This document shows positions 1-7,650 of a DNA stretch of 16,695 nucleotides, piece by piece. The stretch is taken from NCBI GenBank assembly GCA_040226215.1, contig JAVKFF010000007.1, positions 1 to 16,695 of the forward strand, given 5' to 3'. The first letter of the stretch is position 1. Each line of letters starts with the position of its first letter. This stretch comes from JAVKFF01 sp040226215. Its GTDB lineage: Bacteria > Pseudomonadota > Alphaproteobacteria > DSM-16000 > Inquilinaceae. The position numbers and the translations under genes are program-made. The notes beneath the pieces were generated by a model. It was not told the origin of the DNA and did no database searches. It saw only the letters and a list, made by a program, of their open reading frames with translations.

Positions 1-1
1 C

Positions 2-37
2 TCCGTCGTCCAGGTCGCGCTCGCCCGGCTCGCCTGA
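2..37 (+). CDS. possible 3' end of an upstream gene
   Basis: The first bases read in frame 2 as SVVQVALARLA followed by TGA at 35-37, with G/C-ended codons like the other genes here. Eleven residues cannot identify a family. It may be the tail of a gene that starts before the window, and the terminator at 235-269 would fit its end. The call is weak because short open stretches are common in this base composition. Confidence 0.3.
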   Translation, partial: SVVQVALARLA

Positions 38-437
38 ACACCGGCGCCTCGCGACCACTGCTTGAACGGGCGCCCGCGCGGGTGCATCTACCGCGCGAAT
101 CACCAGTGGACGATCTGAGACAGCCCTGCGAATGGCGACCTTGCGGGTTCGAGAGCGCGCGTTCAAGTTACGCATCCGTCGGCGCGTCGCAGCGCCGGTC
201 CGACCGGACCCGGCCTGCCCGGATCCGGCCGCAGAAAGGCCCGCTGCTTTCCCCCCGCAGCGGGCCTTTACTGTTCCCGGTCACTCAGCGCACGCGAAGG
301 AGGCGCCAGGCCGGCGCTTCGGGATCGCCGCCGACCGGGCGCCCGTGCGGCGCTGGCGCATGTCCAGCCGGTCGATGGCCAGGCGGCTGGCGGAAACGGG
401 TTGCGGCGGGGCGCCAGCCTGGCCGATGGTCGACGGC
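38..437. other. 400-nt stretch without a convincing gene
   Basis: Open frames cross this stretch on both strands, and one runs in frame into the DUF1848 gene. Its translation here is arginine- and proline-rich and of low complexity, unlike a folded domain. The only clear structure is the hairpin at 235-269. I saw no good promoter for the DUF1848 gene. Confidence 0.5.
235..269. terminator. strong symmetrical hairpin terminator
   Basis: A perfect 13-bp inverted repeat (AAAGGCCCGCTGC at 235-247, GCAGCGGGCCTTT at 257-269) encloses a 9-nt loop. The arms begin with AAA and end with TTT, so it could stop transcription from either side, although the T-run is short. It most likely ends the operon to its left and insulates the DUF1848 gene. 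Confidence 0.75.
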
Positions 438-1298
438 ATGATCGTTTCCGCCTCCTACCGTACCGACATCCCGGCCTTTCACGCCGACTGGTTCGCGCGC
501 CGCCTCGCCGCCGGGTCGGCCCTGGTGAAGAACCCCTATGGCGGTCAGGACTACCCTGTGCCGCTCGCCGGCGACGCGGTCGACGGGTTCGTCTTCTGGA
601 CCCGCAACCTGCGCCCGTTCCAGAGGGTGCTGGCGACACTCGACAAGCCCTTCGTGGTGCAGTTCACCATCACCGGCTATCCGCGCCGTCTCGACCCGCG
701 GGTGCCGGCGCCGGACGTGGCGGCTGGGCAGTTGCGCGATCTCGCGCGGCGCTTCGGGCCCCGGGCGGGGGTCTGGCGCTACGATCCGGTGGTGCGCACC
801 GGCCATCTCGACGACACCTGGCACCGGGAGAACTTCGCCCGCCTGGCGCGGTCGCTGTCGGGTGCGGTGGACGAGGTCGTCGTCTCCCTGATGGCGCCCT
901 ATGCCAAGACCCGACGTAACCTGAAATCCGCCCTGCTGCCGGGCGAGGGCGTGGACAGCGAACCCGCCGCGGCGGCGCCTCTGCTGGACGACCTCGCCGC
1001 CATCGCCGGCGGTCACGGCATGCGGCTCACCGCCTGCACCGCGCCGGGGCTGCCGGCCCTGCCGCCCGCGCGCTGCATCGATGCCGAACGGCTGTCGGAT
1101 GTCGCCGGCCGCACGATCGCCGCGCGCACCAGGGGCAACCGGCCGGGCTGCCTGTGCGCGCAAAGCCGGGATATCGGCGCCTATGACAGCTGCGGGCACG
1201 GCTGCGCCTATTGCTACGCCGTCGCCGACCACCGCCGCGCCCTCGCCTTCGCGCGTGAACGTGGGCCGGCGGGTGAACGTCTGGCGGCCGTCATGTAA
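438..1298 (+). CDS. DUF1848 family protein with a C-terminal radical-SAM-like cysteine cluster
   Basis: A 286-residue protein of the DUF1848 family, whose function is unknown. The N-terminus (MIVSASYRTDIPAFHADWF) is the family signature, which is why I start at 438 rather than at the in-frame ATG at 426 or in the open frame that extends back to 132. No clear ribosome binding site supports any of these starts. Near the C-terminus lie C238 and C240, then C252-x3-C256-x2-C259 in the segment CGHGCAYCYA. That spacing is the radical SAM [4Fe-4S] motif; the family is known for this cluster sitting at the C-terminus rather than the N-terminus. A redox or radical role is therefore inferred. The last codons (1290-1298) lie where base composition drops into the TcmP cassette, so the extreme C-terminus may have been altered. 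The gene is tail to tail with another three-cysteine protein. Confidence 0.85.
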   Translation: MIVSASYRTDIPAFHADWFARRLAAGSALVKNPYGGQDYPVPLAGDAVDGFVFWTRNLRPFQRVLATLDKPFVVQFTITGYPRRLDPRVPAPDVAAGQLRDLARRFGPRAGVWRYDPVVRTGHLDDTWHRENFARLARSLSGAVDEVVVSLMAPYAKTRRNLKSALLPGEGVDSEPAAAAPLLDDLAAIAGGHGMRLTACTAPGLPALPPARCIDAERLSDVAGRTIAARTRGNRPGCLCAQSRDIGAYDSCGHGCAYCYAVADHRRALAFARERGPAGERLAAVM

Positions 1299-1359
1299 CT
1301 TCTTGAAGAATGGCTTCAAGGTGCGAGATGCGGGAAGACTCGGTTTGCTCCTCCTGCAA

Positions 1360-2115
1360 TCAAATCATACTGGTCTGGGCGGGCAACTCATTCCAGTAGC
1401 GGCCATCCAGCTGGCGACCAGATCGTTTTTTGTTTATGCCCCCCCACTGCTTGAAATGAAAGGCAACGCCAGCAGCTGTGCATTGATCACGAATGGACCG
1501 AACCCATTCGGCGTCCATCGGACGTGCGCCCGGCCCACTCTCGCCACCGGCGATGACCCAATCGATATTTGATAGATTCATGCCTTCCAGCGGACCAAGA
1601 AGCGGTTCTAGGCTGAGGAACTTGATTGCTGCGTCGACTCGACGGAGATGATCGACCCTGTGCAGATAATCAGCATTTTCCACACTTGCGCCCATCCATA
1701 CATTGGTCGGCCAGTCGATCTCACCCGCCAACTCCTCCAGTCGCTCGGCCCTCTTGGTCAAAATCTGATACGTATGCTGCGGGGTTTCCCTCATTGCGAC
1801 GAAGACCCGTTGTATGAAGTCCAGCGGTACGTTCTCGTGGAACAGGTCGGACATGGAGTTGACGAAGATCATTCGTCCGATCTTCCAAGTCTTGGGGATG
1901 GACAGCGATGCTTCGTCCAGACGAACCACGCCGTTCCACTTGGGCCGCCCGCCCGACATACGGGTGGTGCCGGCATACTTTAGTTGCCCCATTGCTTCGA
2001 GCCGCCTCGCCATGCGCATGGCGTAGCAGTTGGTGCACCCTGGTGAGATGACCGTGCAGCCGACGACAGGGTTCCAGGTCGCTTCCGTCCATTCGATCGA
2101 GGATTTGTCACCCAT
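1360..2115 (-). CDS. DUF5131 (phage Gp37/Gp68) three-Cys-motif protein
   Basis: A 251-residue protein of the DUF5131 (phage Gp37/Gp68) family. Near the N-terminus C20-x6-C27-x2-C30 (GCTVISPGCTNCYA) forms the three-cysteine motif that names the family and probably binds an iron-sulfur cluster, as in divergent radical SAM proteins. Other blocks I recognise are ILTKR, AGGESGPGARPM and FHFKQWGG towards the C-terminus. The reaction is not known. The start codon overlaps the TcmP stop by 8 nt (2108-2115), with a G-rich Shine-Dalgarno (AAGGGGGG) just upstream inside TcmP, so the two are one transcript and probably translationally coupled. Codons are less G/C-biased than in flanking genes, which suggests horizontal acquisition. 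Family members occur in phages and mobile regions. Length is normal and nothing appears broken. Confidence 0.9.
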   Translation of the reverse strand: MGDKSSIEWTEATWNPVVGCTVISPGCTNCYAMRMARRLEAMGQLKYAGTTRMSGGRPKWNGVVRLDEASLSIPKTWKIGRMIFVNSMSDLFHENVPLDFIQRVFVAMRETPQHTYQILTKRAERLEELAGEIDWPTNVWMGASVENADYLHRVDHLRRVDAAIKFLSLEPLLGPLEGMNLSNIDWVIAGGESGPGARPMDAEWVRSIRDQCTAAGVAFHFKQWGGINKKRSGRQLDGRYWNELPAQTSMI

Positions 2116-3235
2116 GGCCGCCCCCCTTGGGAAAGCTGACGATGAGGTGATCGGCGAAGCTGTCTTTCCGACGTCTGCCCGCTTTTAGTGACCGTACCTG
2201 GACGACACCGTCTTTCTCCATTTGCGTCAGGACCTCTTTGTAATTCGTCCTGATGAACGGCCTGTCGACGCTGTGCTGTTCGTAGATTTCCACCATGCTC
2301 AGTTCCTGCCCCGCAAAAGTGTCCAGCAGCGATGATCGCAACTCCGAAAGCGGCTGCTTGAGCGAGAACAGCAGGGGCATCGACGCATCGGCAGGTGAAA
2401 AGGTGAATGAGGGCACCCCTTGGTCTTCCGTAGAGCTTTCCTTCGTCATGATCTCCTTCATGATCGAATAGCCACGGAAGCTCTTCGACACGAAGATCAG
2501 ATGGTGCGTGGGCCGGCCGGATCGATTCTTGAACCGGAACGGCAGGACGCGTTTTCCGCCCATCTCCTTGATGGCCTTCGTCATCTCTTCAAGGATCATC
2601 GATTCCCGCATGTCCGAACTCACGCCGGCGACGCGTTCCCGCAGCTTGCGCGCACGCTCAGGGCCGAAGAGGGCTGTCATGTGCTCCTCGACCGCATCGT
2701 TGGAGATGCCTGCGTTGATTCGGTTGTAGTTGAAGAAGAACACGCAATCACAGCCCCAATCTTTGATCACGCCGTTTACGATCTTCAAGGACAGGCCCTT
2801 GTAGCCCCACGGGTCGATGAACGTGAAGGACGGGACCAGCCGAGTCTCGCTGAAGTACTTCTCGGCATCCTCATTCACGGCATTGCAGGAGACCGTCGGC
2901 CTGTACGTCAGCTTTTCGATGCCCGGAAGCTTGTCGATTTCCCCCTGCAACGTCGATGCGTTCTGCGAATCCATATCGTTGAACAGGGTCACGAGGTACT
3001 TCGAGAGCTTGGGGATTGAAATTGCCTTCTGCAGCACCATGAGGGGCGTGGAGGCAGACCCGTCCTTGTACCGTCCCGGCCCTGCATAGAGATCGACGTA
3101 GGCTAGGCGGCTACGACGCTTGATGACACTTGGCAGGATCACATTCGCCCAGGCAGCGAAATACTTAGTGACGATGCGAGCTTTGACCTCGGATTGCTCC
3201 CGCCGTTCCTCGAAGAATCTGGTGGCCGATGTCAT
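2108..3235 (-). CDS. tcmP: three-Cys-motif partner protein TcmP
   Basis: A 375-residue protein matching TcmP, which by family definition is the partner of three-Cys-motif (Gp37/Gp68-like) proteins; here it is the first gene of that pair. The N-terminus (FFEERREQSEVKARIVTKYFAAW) is typical and fixes the start, although no clear ribosome binding site precedes the ATG. YVDLYAGPG at 47-54 resembles the SAM-binding motif I of Rossmann methyltransferases, and FIDPWG at 139-144 resembles the DPPY/DPPW motif IV of amino-methyltransferases. That points to a methyltransferase fold and is inference. The C-terminal 75 or so residues look like a winged helix that could bind nucleic acid. There is no signal peptide or membrane segment. 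Codon use is less G/C-rich than in flanking genes. Substrate and cell role are unknown. Confidence 0.88.
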   Translation of the reverse strand: MTSATRFFEERREQSEVKARIVTKYFAAWANVILPSVIKRRSRLAYVDLYAGPGRYKDGSASTPLMVLQKAISIPKLSKYLVTLFNDMDSQNASTLQGEIDKLPGIEKLTYRPTVSCNAVNEDAEKYFSETRLVPSFTFIDPWGYKGLSLKIVNGVIKDWGCDCVFFFNYNRINAGISNDAVEEHMTALFGPERARKLRERVAGVSSDMRESMILEEMTKAIKEMGGKRVLPFRFKNRSGRPTHHLIFVSKSFRGYSIMKEIMTKESSTEDQGVPSFTFSPADASMPLLFSLKQPLSELRSSLLDTFAGQELSMVEIYEQHSVDRPFIRTNYKEVLTQMEKDGVVQVRSLKAGRRRKDSFADHLIVSFPKGGGHG

Positions 3236-3289
3236 GATTGTGACGTCAATAGTTTCAGGCGATCGAATACGATCATCGCCAGCTTATCG

Positions 3290-3318
3290 GACATAGAACA
3301 AAATTGGAACAGGTTGAA
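3290..3318 (-). promoter_or_regulatory. possible promoter of the tcmP cassette
   Basis: On the minus strand TTCAAC (3313-3318) and TATGTC (3290-3295) are separated by 17 nt, about 55 nt before the tcmP ATG, in the most A+T-rich stretch of the left half. Both boxes are imperfect. An 8-bp palindrome TGACGTCA (3241-3248) lies just before the start codon and might be an operator. Confidence 0.25.
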
Positions 3319-3516
3319 TAAAATTACTCTACCTCCCGCACAGAGTGTGACTCCCATGTGTATGGGCAGTGGCGAGTTTTTCTCGCTTTTCTGGCGCGGT
3401 CATCGACTATGCATTCGTCGGGCGCCGCGATGACGGAAGGGCGTTAGTCGGAAGATTTGGCCGATCAGGTACTAGAGTCGGTGACAGGACTTATGCCGCG
3501 TCCAGGCGGGACAGGC

Positions 3517-4506
3517 TCAGGCGGCGCGCGGCGCCGTCATGCCGGCTTCCCAGGCCAGCAGTGCCTGTTTGCGCACCGTGCCCCAGCGATAGCGATGCAC
3601 CACGCCGCTGCCCAGGATCACCCGGTGGCAGGGGATGAGGTAGGAGATCAGATTGGCGCCGACAGCCGCGCCCACCGCCCGGCCGGCGCCGGGCCGACCG
3701 ATCGAGCGGGCCAGCGTGCCATAGCTGCACACCGCACCGGGGGGAATGCTCAGCAGGGCTTCCCAGACCTTGATCTGGAAGTTCGTGCCGCGCAGCAGCA
3801 GGGTCACCGGCTTGGCGGCCTGGGGCGGGGCTGAGAAGATCGCCTCGGCGATCCGGCCGGTGGCCGCCTGGTCGCGGCTCAGCCGGGCCAGGCCCCACTC
3901 GTCCTCGAACTCGGCGATCGCCGCCGCCTCGCCCGCCTCCGGCACGAAGCCCAGCCAGCACACGCCGCGCTCGGTGAGGCCGATCAGCGCCCGGCCGAAG
4001 GGCGCGTCGTGGATGCCCCAGCGCACGGTCAGGGCGGCGCCCTGGCTCTTGTACTCGCCGGGCGTCATCGCCTCGCAGGCGACGAACAGGTCGTGCAGCC
4101 GCGACGGCCCGGACAGGCCGATCTCCAGCGCCGCGTCCAGCACGCTGGCATCGCCGTCGAGCAGGCGCTTGGCGTGGTTGACCGCGAGGTACTGCTGGAA
4201 GCGCTTCGGACTCAGGCCCACCCGGCGCTTGAAGGCGCGCTGGAAGTGGTAGGGCGACAGGCCGACGCGTTCGGCCAGCTGGTCCAGACCCAGCGGTTCC
4301 TCCGCCTGGTGCACCAGGTGGTCGATGGCGGCGGTGATCGCCGGCGACCGGGCCAGCGCCGTGATGTGGTTCTCCGACAGGGTATCGTCGGCAATCGCCG
4401 TGTCGGCGATCGCGTCCGGCGACAGGCCGGCCGGCTCCTCCTGACTCACCGTGCGGAACTCCTCGATACGGCGCGTGATCTCGGACAGCATCTCATACAT
4501 CCCCAT
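3517..4506 (-). CDS. Ada-like AraC regulator / O6-methylguanine-DNA methyltransferase fusion
   Basis: A 329-residue fusion. Roughly residues 45-150 form an AraC-type domain with two helix-turn-helix units (LDQLAERVGLSPYHFQRAFK; VLDAALEIGLSGPSRLHDLF). Residues 155-325 form the suicide alkyltransferase that removes methyl groups from O6-methylguanine in DNA. The active-site PCHR is present (Cys at about 293), with downstream YRWG and RK and upstream GANLISYLIPCHRV. The N-terminal Ada zinc domain, which senses methylphosphotriesters and switches on the adaptive response in E. coli Ada, is absent, so how this protein senses damage is unclear. I start at the ATG at 4506; a GTG at 4557 would add 17 low-complexity residues, and neither has a clear ribosome binding site. 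It lies downstream of the DUF2244 gene on the same strand but is separated by about 400 nt, so it probably has its own promoter. Confidence 0.9.
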   Translation of the reverse strand: MGMYEMLSEITRRIEEFRTVSQEEPAGLSPDAIADTAIADDTLSENHITALARSPAITAAIDHLVHQAEEPLGLDQLAERVGLSPYHFQRAFKRRVGLSPKRFQQYLAVNHAKRLLDGDASVLDAALEIGLSGPSRLHDLFVACEAMTPGEYKSQGAALTVRWGIHDAPFGRALIGLTERGVCWLGFVPEAGEAAAIAEFEDEWGLARLSRDQAATGRIAEAIFSAPPQAAKPVTLLLRGTNFQIKVWEALLSIPPGAVCSYGTLARSIGRPGAGRAVGAAVGANLISYLIPCHRVILGSGVVHRYRWGTVRKQALLAWEAGMTAPRAA

Positions 4507-4902
4507 CGTCGGCTGCAATGAGGGATCGTGATGCCCGAGCCCGGCGCCCGGCGACACCCGGTTCTTGCGGCCCGGACGAATTCAGGGGCGCGGCGGCCGC
4601 GTGGCGCATGGGCGGAGGCGTGGCGGATCGGTGCGGAGACGGGCCTTGGCCCGAAACGAACGCGCCGCCGGCTCGATTGAGGGGGGATGTCGGGCCGGCG
4701 GCGTCGCTCTACAAGGCAATCTTGTTCTCGTTAAACGTGCCGAGAACGGAGGAGATTGAACCATAGCGAGGATCACAAATCCACCGGCAGGGTGCAAGCG
4801 CTAATCCTCGGTTGCCTACCAAGGTAGGGCCGGCGGGCATGGGCAAGACATGGGCGGACGTCTCCGGATCCCGCGCCGCCCTCACCAGGACCCCCGAGAA
4901 TC
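4507..4902. other. 396-nt intergenic stretch with three inverted repeats
   Basis: No convincing gene lies here, and it should hold the ada-like promoter. Three inverted repeats are visible. The first is a 10-bp stem CGCCGCCGGC / GCCGGCGGCG (4663-4672, 4694-4703) with a 21-nt loop. The second is GTTCTCG / CGAGAAC (4724-4730, 4741-4747) with a 10-nt loop. The third is CCTACC-AA-GGTAGG (4815-4828). None is followed by a T-run. The last two could be protein-binding sites. Confidence 0.4.
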
Positions 4903-5451
4903 CTATGGCTGGCGCAGATGATCCGGCAGGCGGGCCCGGTCCAGCGCCGCCTTCAGCGCGTCGGCGAAGTCCAGCGTCTCCTCCGGCGACAGGAAGCCGC
5001 CCAGCGCCGCCTCGTGGCCCCGGCTGATCAGCCGCGCCGGCTCGCCCGGCCGCGGTTCCGTGGACAGGGCGACGCGCGCCCAATGGGTCTCCAGCGTCTC
5101 GCGGGAGAGGGTCCGGCCGTCATGTCCGCGCTCGACCAGCACGCGGTCGGGGAAGACCCGCACCCGCTCGAAGACGCGGCCGGCGCGATAGTTGGCCCGG
5201 AAGCAGAGCCAGACCACGGCCACGTCGAGACCGAAGAAGCCGAGGACCGGCCAGGCGCCGCTCAGGTAGAAATAGCCGCCCACGGTGAAGCTGACCGAGG
5301 CGATCACCGCCATCAGCCAGAAGAAGCCGCGCGGGCTCAGGCTGCGGTGCGGGTAGAGTAGGGCATCGAAGACGCAGCCGGCCTCCGTGCCGCCCCGGCT
5401 GCCGGCCGTGGCGGTCGCGGCGTCTGCGTTGTCGCTCCCTGCATCGCTCAT
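4903..5451 (-). CDS. DUF2244 membrane protein
   Basis: A 182-residue DUF2244 family protein of unknown function. The N-terminal 25 residues are Ala/Gly/Asp-rich. The family block LLYPHRSLSPRGF (31-43) follows, then two hydrophobic helices at about 42-63 and 67-85, and a charged cytoplasmic-type domain rich in arginine and glutamate. It probably sits in the inner membrane with both ends in the cytoplasm. I start at the ATG at 5451; the reading frame continues back to a GTG at 5514, which would overrun most of the short divergent gap to nth. I believe DUF2244 genes are often found near nth in alphaproteobacteria, but this comes from memory and suggests no function. Confidence 0.85.
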   Translation of the reverse strand: MSDAGSDNADAATATAGSRGGTEAGCVFDALLYPHRSLSPRGFFWLMAVIASVSFTVGGYFYLSGAWPVLGFFGLDVAVVWLCFRANYRAGRVFERVRVFPDRVLVERGHDGRTLSRETLETHWARVALSTEPRPGEPARLISRGHEAALGGFLSPEETLDFADALKAALDRARLPDHLRQP

Positions 5452-5582
5452 GACCGCCGATAGTGGCGCCTCGGCACCGACATTTCCAGAGGCCGATCGA
5501 CGCGGCGGCGCCACGCCCCCGGTCTGGTCGACGCGGCACGGCGCTTGTCGAAAGCACGGGAAGCGGGTAAGGGCCTTGCTCC

Positions 5583-6221
5583 ATGAAGGCCGATGCGATC
5601 GAGGAATTCTTCCGCCGGCTGTCGGCCGCCAATCCGGCGCCGCGCAGCGAGCTGGAATACGTCAACCCCTACACCCTGCTGGTCGCCGTCGTGCTCTCGG
5701 CCCAGGCGACCGATGTCGGCGTCAACCGCGCCACCAGGGCGCTGTTCGAGACTGTGCGCACGCCCCAGGCCATGCTGGAACTGGGCGAGGAAGGACTGAA
5801 GGCGCACATCAAGACCATCGGCCTGTTCAATGCCAAGGCGAGGAACGTCATCGCCCTGTCGCGGATCCTGGTCGCGCAGCATGGCGGCGAGGTGCCGCCC
5901 GACCGCAAGGCGCTCGAGGCCTTGCCCGGCGTCGGGCGCAAGACCGCCAATGTGGTGCTCAACGTCGCCTTCCAGGAGCCGACGATCGCCGTCGACACCC
6001 ACATCTTCCGGGTCTCCAACCGCACCGGCCTGGCCCGCGGCAGGACGCCCGAGGAGGTCGAGCGCAAGCTGTTGCGCTACGTTCCCCGCAAGTACCGCCT
6101 GCACGCCCATCACTGGCTGATCCTGCACGGCCGCTACGTCTGCAAGGCGCGCAGGCCCGACTGTCCGGCCTGCCCGGTCGCCGACCTCTGCGCCTACCAG
6201 GCGAAGACGCCGCCGGCGTAG
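5583..6221 (+). CDS. nth: endonuclease III (DNA glycosylase/AP lyase)
   Basis: A 212-residue endonuclease III, which removes oxidised pyrimidines from DNA and cuts the abasic site in base-excision repair. The helix-hairpin-helix LPGVGRKTANVV carries catalytic Lys120, and VDTHIFR carries Asp138. The C-terminal [4Fe-4S] ligands are Cys187, Cys194, Cys197 and Cys203 (C-x6-C-x2-C-x5-C). These positions are the same as in the E. coli enzyme, and length is normal. The ATG at 5583 has a purine-rich stretch upstream (GGGAAGCGGGTAAGGG) and leaves the N-terminus MKADAIEEFFRRL, as expected for Nth. It is divergent from DUF2244 across 131 nt and converges on the SGNH hydrolase gene with an 8-nt gap. Confidence 0.97.
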   Translation: MKADAIEEFFRRLSAANPAPRSELEYVNPYTLLVAVVLSAQATDVGVNRATRALFETVRTPQAMLELGEEGLKAHIKTIGLFNAKARNVIALSRILVAQHGGEVPPDRKALEALPGVGRKTANVVLNVAFQEPTIAVDTHIFRVSNRTGLARGRTPEEVERKLLRYVPRKYRLHAHHWLILHGRYVCKARRPDCPACPVADLCAYQAKTPPA

Positions 6222-6229
6222 GCCCGCCC

Positions 6230-7585
6230 TCAGCGGAACAACGCGCTCGCCGCCGCCTTGATCAGGATCTTCTTGATCAGGAAGTCGCGCGGCGGGCTGG
6301 CCAGCACCGGGTCGGCGCGGAAGGCCCAGTCGTAGCCGATGCGCTGCTTGGGCCGGCCGATACCGGGCTTGGCTGGGATACCGGGCAGGCCCTCGTGGTC
6401 GCAGATCGCGTCGGCGATGTCGTTGGCCAGCAGGGCGTAGCCCGGCACGCTCAGATGCATGTTGTCCAGGCTCGAGGCGCCGCCGTCCAGGAAGCCCCCG
6501 AAGCCGCCGACCCGGAACGGCGTGTTGCGCAGGGCGATCCCGAGTCCGGCGATCTCCAGCCCGCGCACGCGCGACCCGTAATGCTTGCCGTCGAACTGGG
6601 TCGACAGCGTGTAGAGGTCATTGAACACGACCCGGCCCGAGTCGGCGCCGAGGCGCTGGCTGACCGCCCGCACCGTCTCCTCGTTGATCTTCAGCACATG
6701 CTCGTCGAGGTCGCGCATCACGCCGCCGGTGACCGAGCGGCTGTCATCGAGATTGTTGCGGTAGCGCTGGAAATAGCCGGCATTGACCGGTGGCTCGGCG
6801 ATCCAGTTCGGCGGCACCACATTCGTGATCCAGCGCGGCCGCACCAGCAGGTTGAAATAGATGTGCTCGATCTCCGGCACCGCGGCGATGCGGGCCATCA
6901 GCGCCGCCGCCTTGCCCGGGATCTTCGCCATTTCGGCCTTCTGCCGGTCGAGATCGCTCAGGGTGAAGGCCGCGGCGAACACGCCGTCATTGTTGCCGAG
7001 ATGGAAGATCAGGCGCCGCGGCTTGCGCGCGACGATCTGGTCGACGGCGGACATCCGGGCAAGGTCCGGGTCGTGGCGCGGGTTGAGGATGAAGGCGGCA
7101 TTGGTCGTGATCGTCGCCTCGTAGACGAGGTCGAGCGGATCGGCCGTGCCGTCGACGATGGCCTCGAGCGCGGCCAGCGACCGCCGCAGCCATTCGGCTG
7201 CGGTGGTTCCGTTGGCCTCGTCGTAGTTGACCGAGAGGATGCCCAGATTGTCGACGCAGCGAAGGGTCGGCAGCGTGCCTCCTTTGGCCCAGGCCAGCCA
7301 GCGCCCGGCATTGTCCCGCACGCGCTGGCGCAGCGCGCCGACCGACAGGGCGCCGCGCAGCGCCTCCTCCACGTCGAGCAGCAGTTCCCGGTCGTCGGGG
7401 TAGTTGACGCCGATGAACGGCAGGTTCACGGCGCGGGCGGTCATGACGGGCACGGAGTGCTCGGCCATCTCCGCCGTGATGCTCATCGTCCGGACGCCGT
7501 TGAACAGCGAATCCCCGAGCGCCATCAGGGCCGGCCGTTCATAGCCGGAAACCCCGCCTCCCGGCGGCAACACGATCGTCGGCAT
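6230..7585 (-). CDS. SGNH/GDSL hydrolase family protein
   Basis: A 451-residue protein with the full set of SGNH hydrolase blocks that I can read. Block I is ALGDSLFNG with the nucleophile Ser26. Block III is HLGNNDG (Gly197, Asn199). Block V is SLDNMHLSVPGY with Asp374 and His377 completing the triad. The family hydrolyses esters of lipids, sugars or acylated polymers; the substrate cannot be told here. It is much longer than simple GDSL esterases (around 200 residues), with a large insert between blocks III and V. There is no signal peptide or membrane helix, so it is probably cytoplasmic. The ATG at 7585 has a strong Shine-Dalgarno (GGGGGAGG) 5 nt away. A plausible promoter lies at 7622-7650. 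It appears to be transcribed alone. Confidence 0.85.
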   Translation of the reverse strand: MPTIVLPPGGGVSGYERPALMALGDSLFNGVRTMSITAEMAEHSVPVMTARAVNLPFIGVNYPDDRELLLDVEEALRGALSVGALRQRVRDNAGRWLAWAKGGTLPTLRCVDNLGILSVNYDEANGTTAAEWLRRSLAALEAIVDGTADPLDLVYEATITTNAAFILNPRHDPDLARMSAVDQIVARKPRRLIFHLGNNDGVFAAAFTLSDLDRQKAEMAKIPGKAAALMARIAAVPEIEHIYFNLLVRPRWITNVVPPNWIAEPPVNAGYFQRYRNNLDDSRSVTGGVMRDLDEHVLKINEETVRAVSQRLGADSGRVVFNDLYTLSTQFDGKHYGSRVRGLEIAGLGIALRNTPFRVGGFGGFLDGGASSLDNMHLSVPGYALLANDIADAICDHEGLPGIPAKPGIGRPKQRIGYDWAFRADPVLASPPRDFLIKKILIKAAASALFR

Positions 7586-7621
7586 GGCATCCTCCCCCAG
7601 TCGAGTACATCAACTCAGGGT

Positions 7622-7650
7622 AGAATACTACACCTTATAAGCGAAGTCAG
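7622..7650 (-). promoter_or_regulatory. probable promoter of the SGNH hydrolase gene
   Basis: On the minus strand CTGACT (7645-7650) and TATTCT (7622-7627) are 17 nt apart, in a locally A+T-rich stretch about 37 nt before the start codon. Each box matches four of six consensus bases. GTAG-AATA-CTAC symmetry overlaps the -10 box and could be a repressor site. Confidence 0.4.

Noticed and set aside
285..1319. A 344-residue minus-strand frame opposite DUF1848
   Set aside because: Low-complexity translation with no domain; the plus-strand gene has family signatures at both ends.
1299..3516. Complete mobile element around the tcmP cassette
   Set aside because: No integrase, transposase, tRNA target or long terminal repeats are visible; only the composition change and a 9-bp repeat hint at insertion.
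4724..4759. SOS (LexA) box of the alphaproteobacterial GTTC-N7-GTTC type
   Set aside because: The GAAC pair found here is separated by 10 bases rather than 7, and the GTTCTCG/CGAGAAC hairpin is inverted rather than direct.
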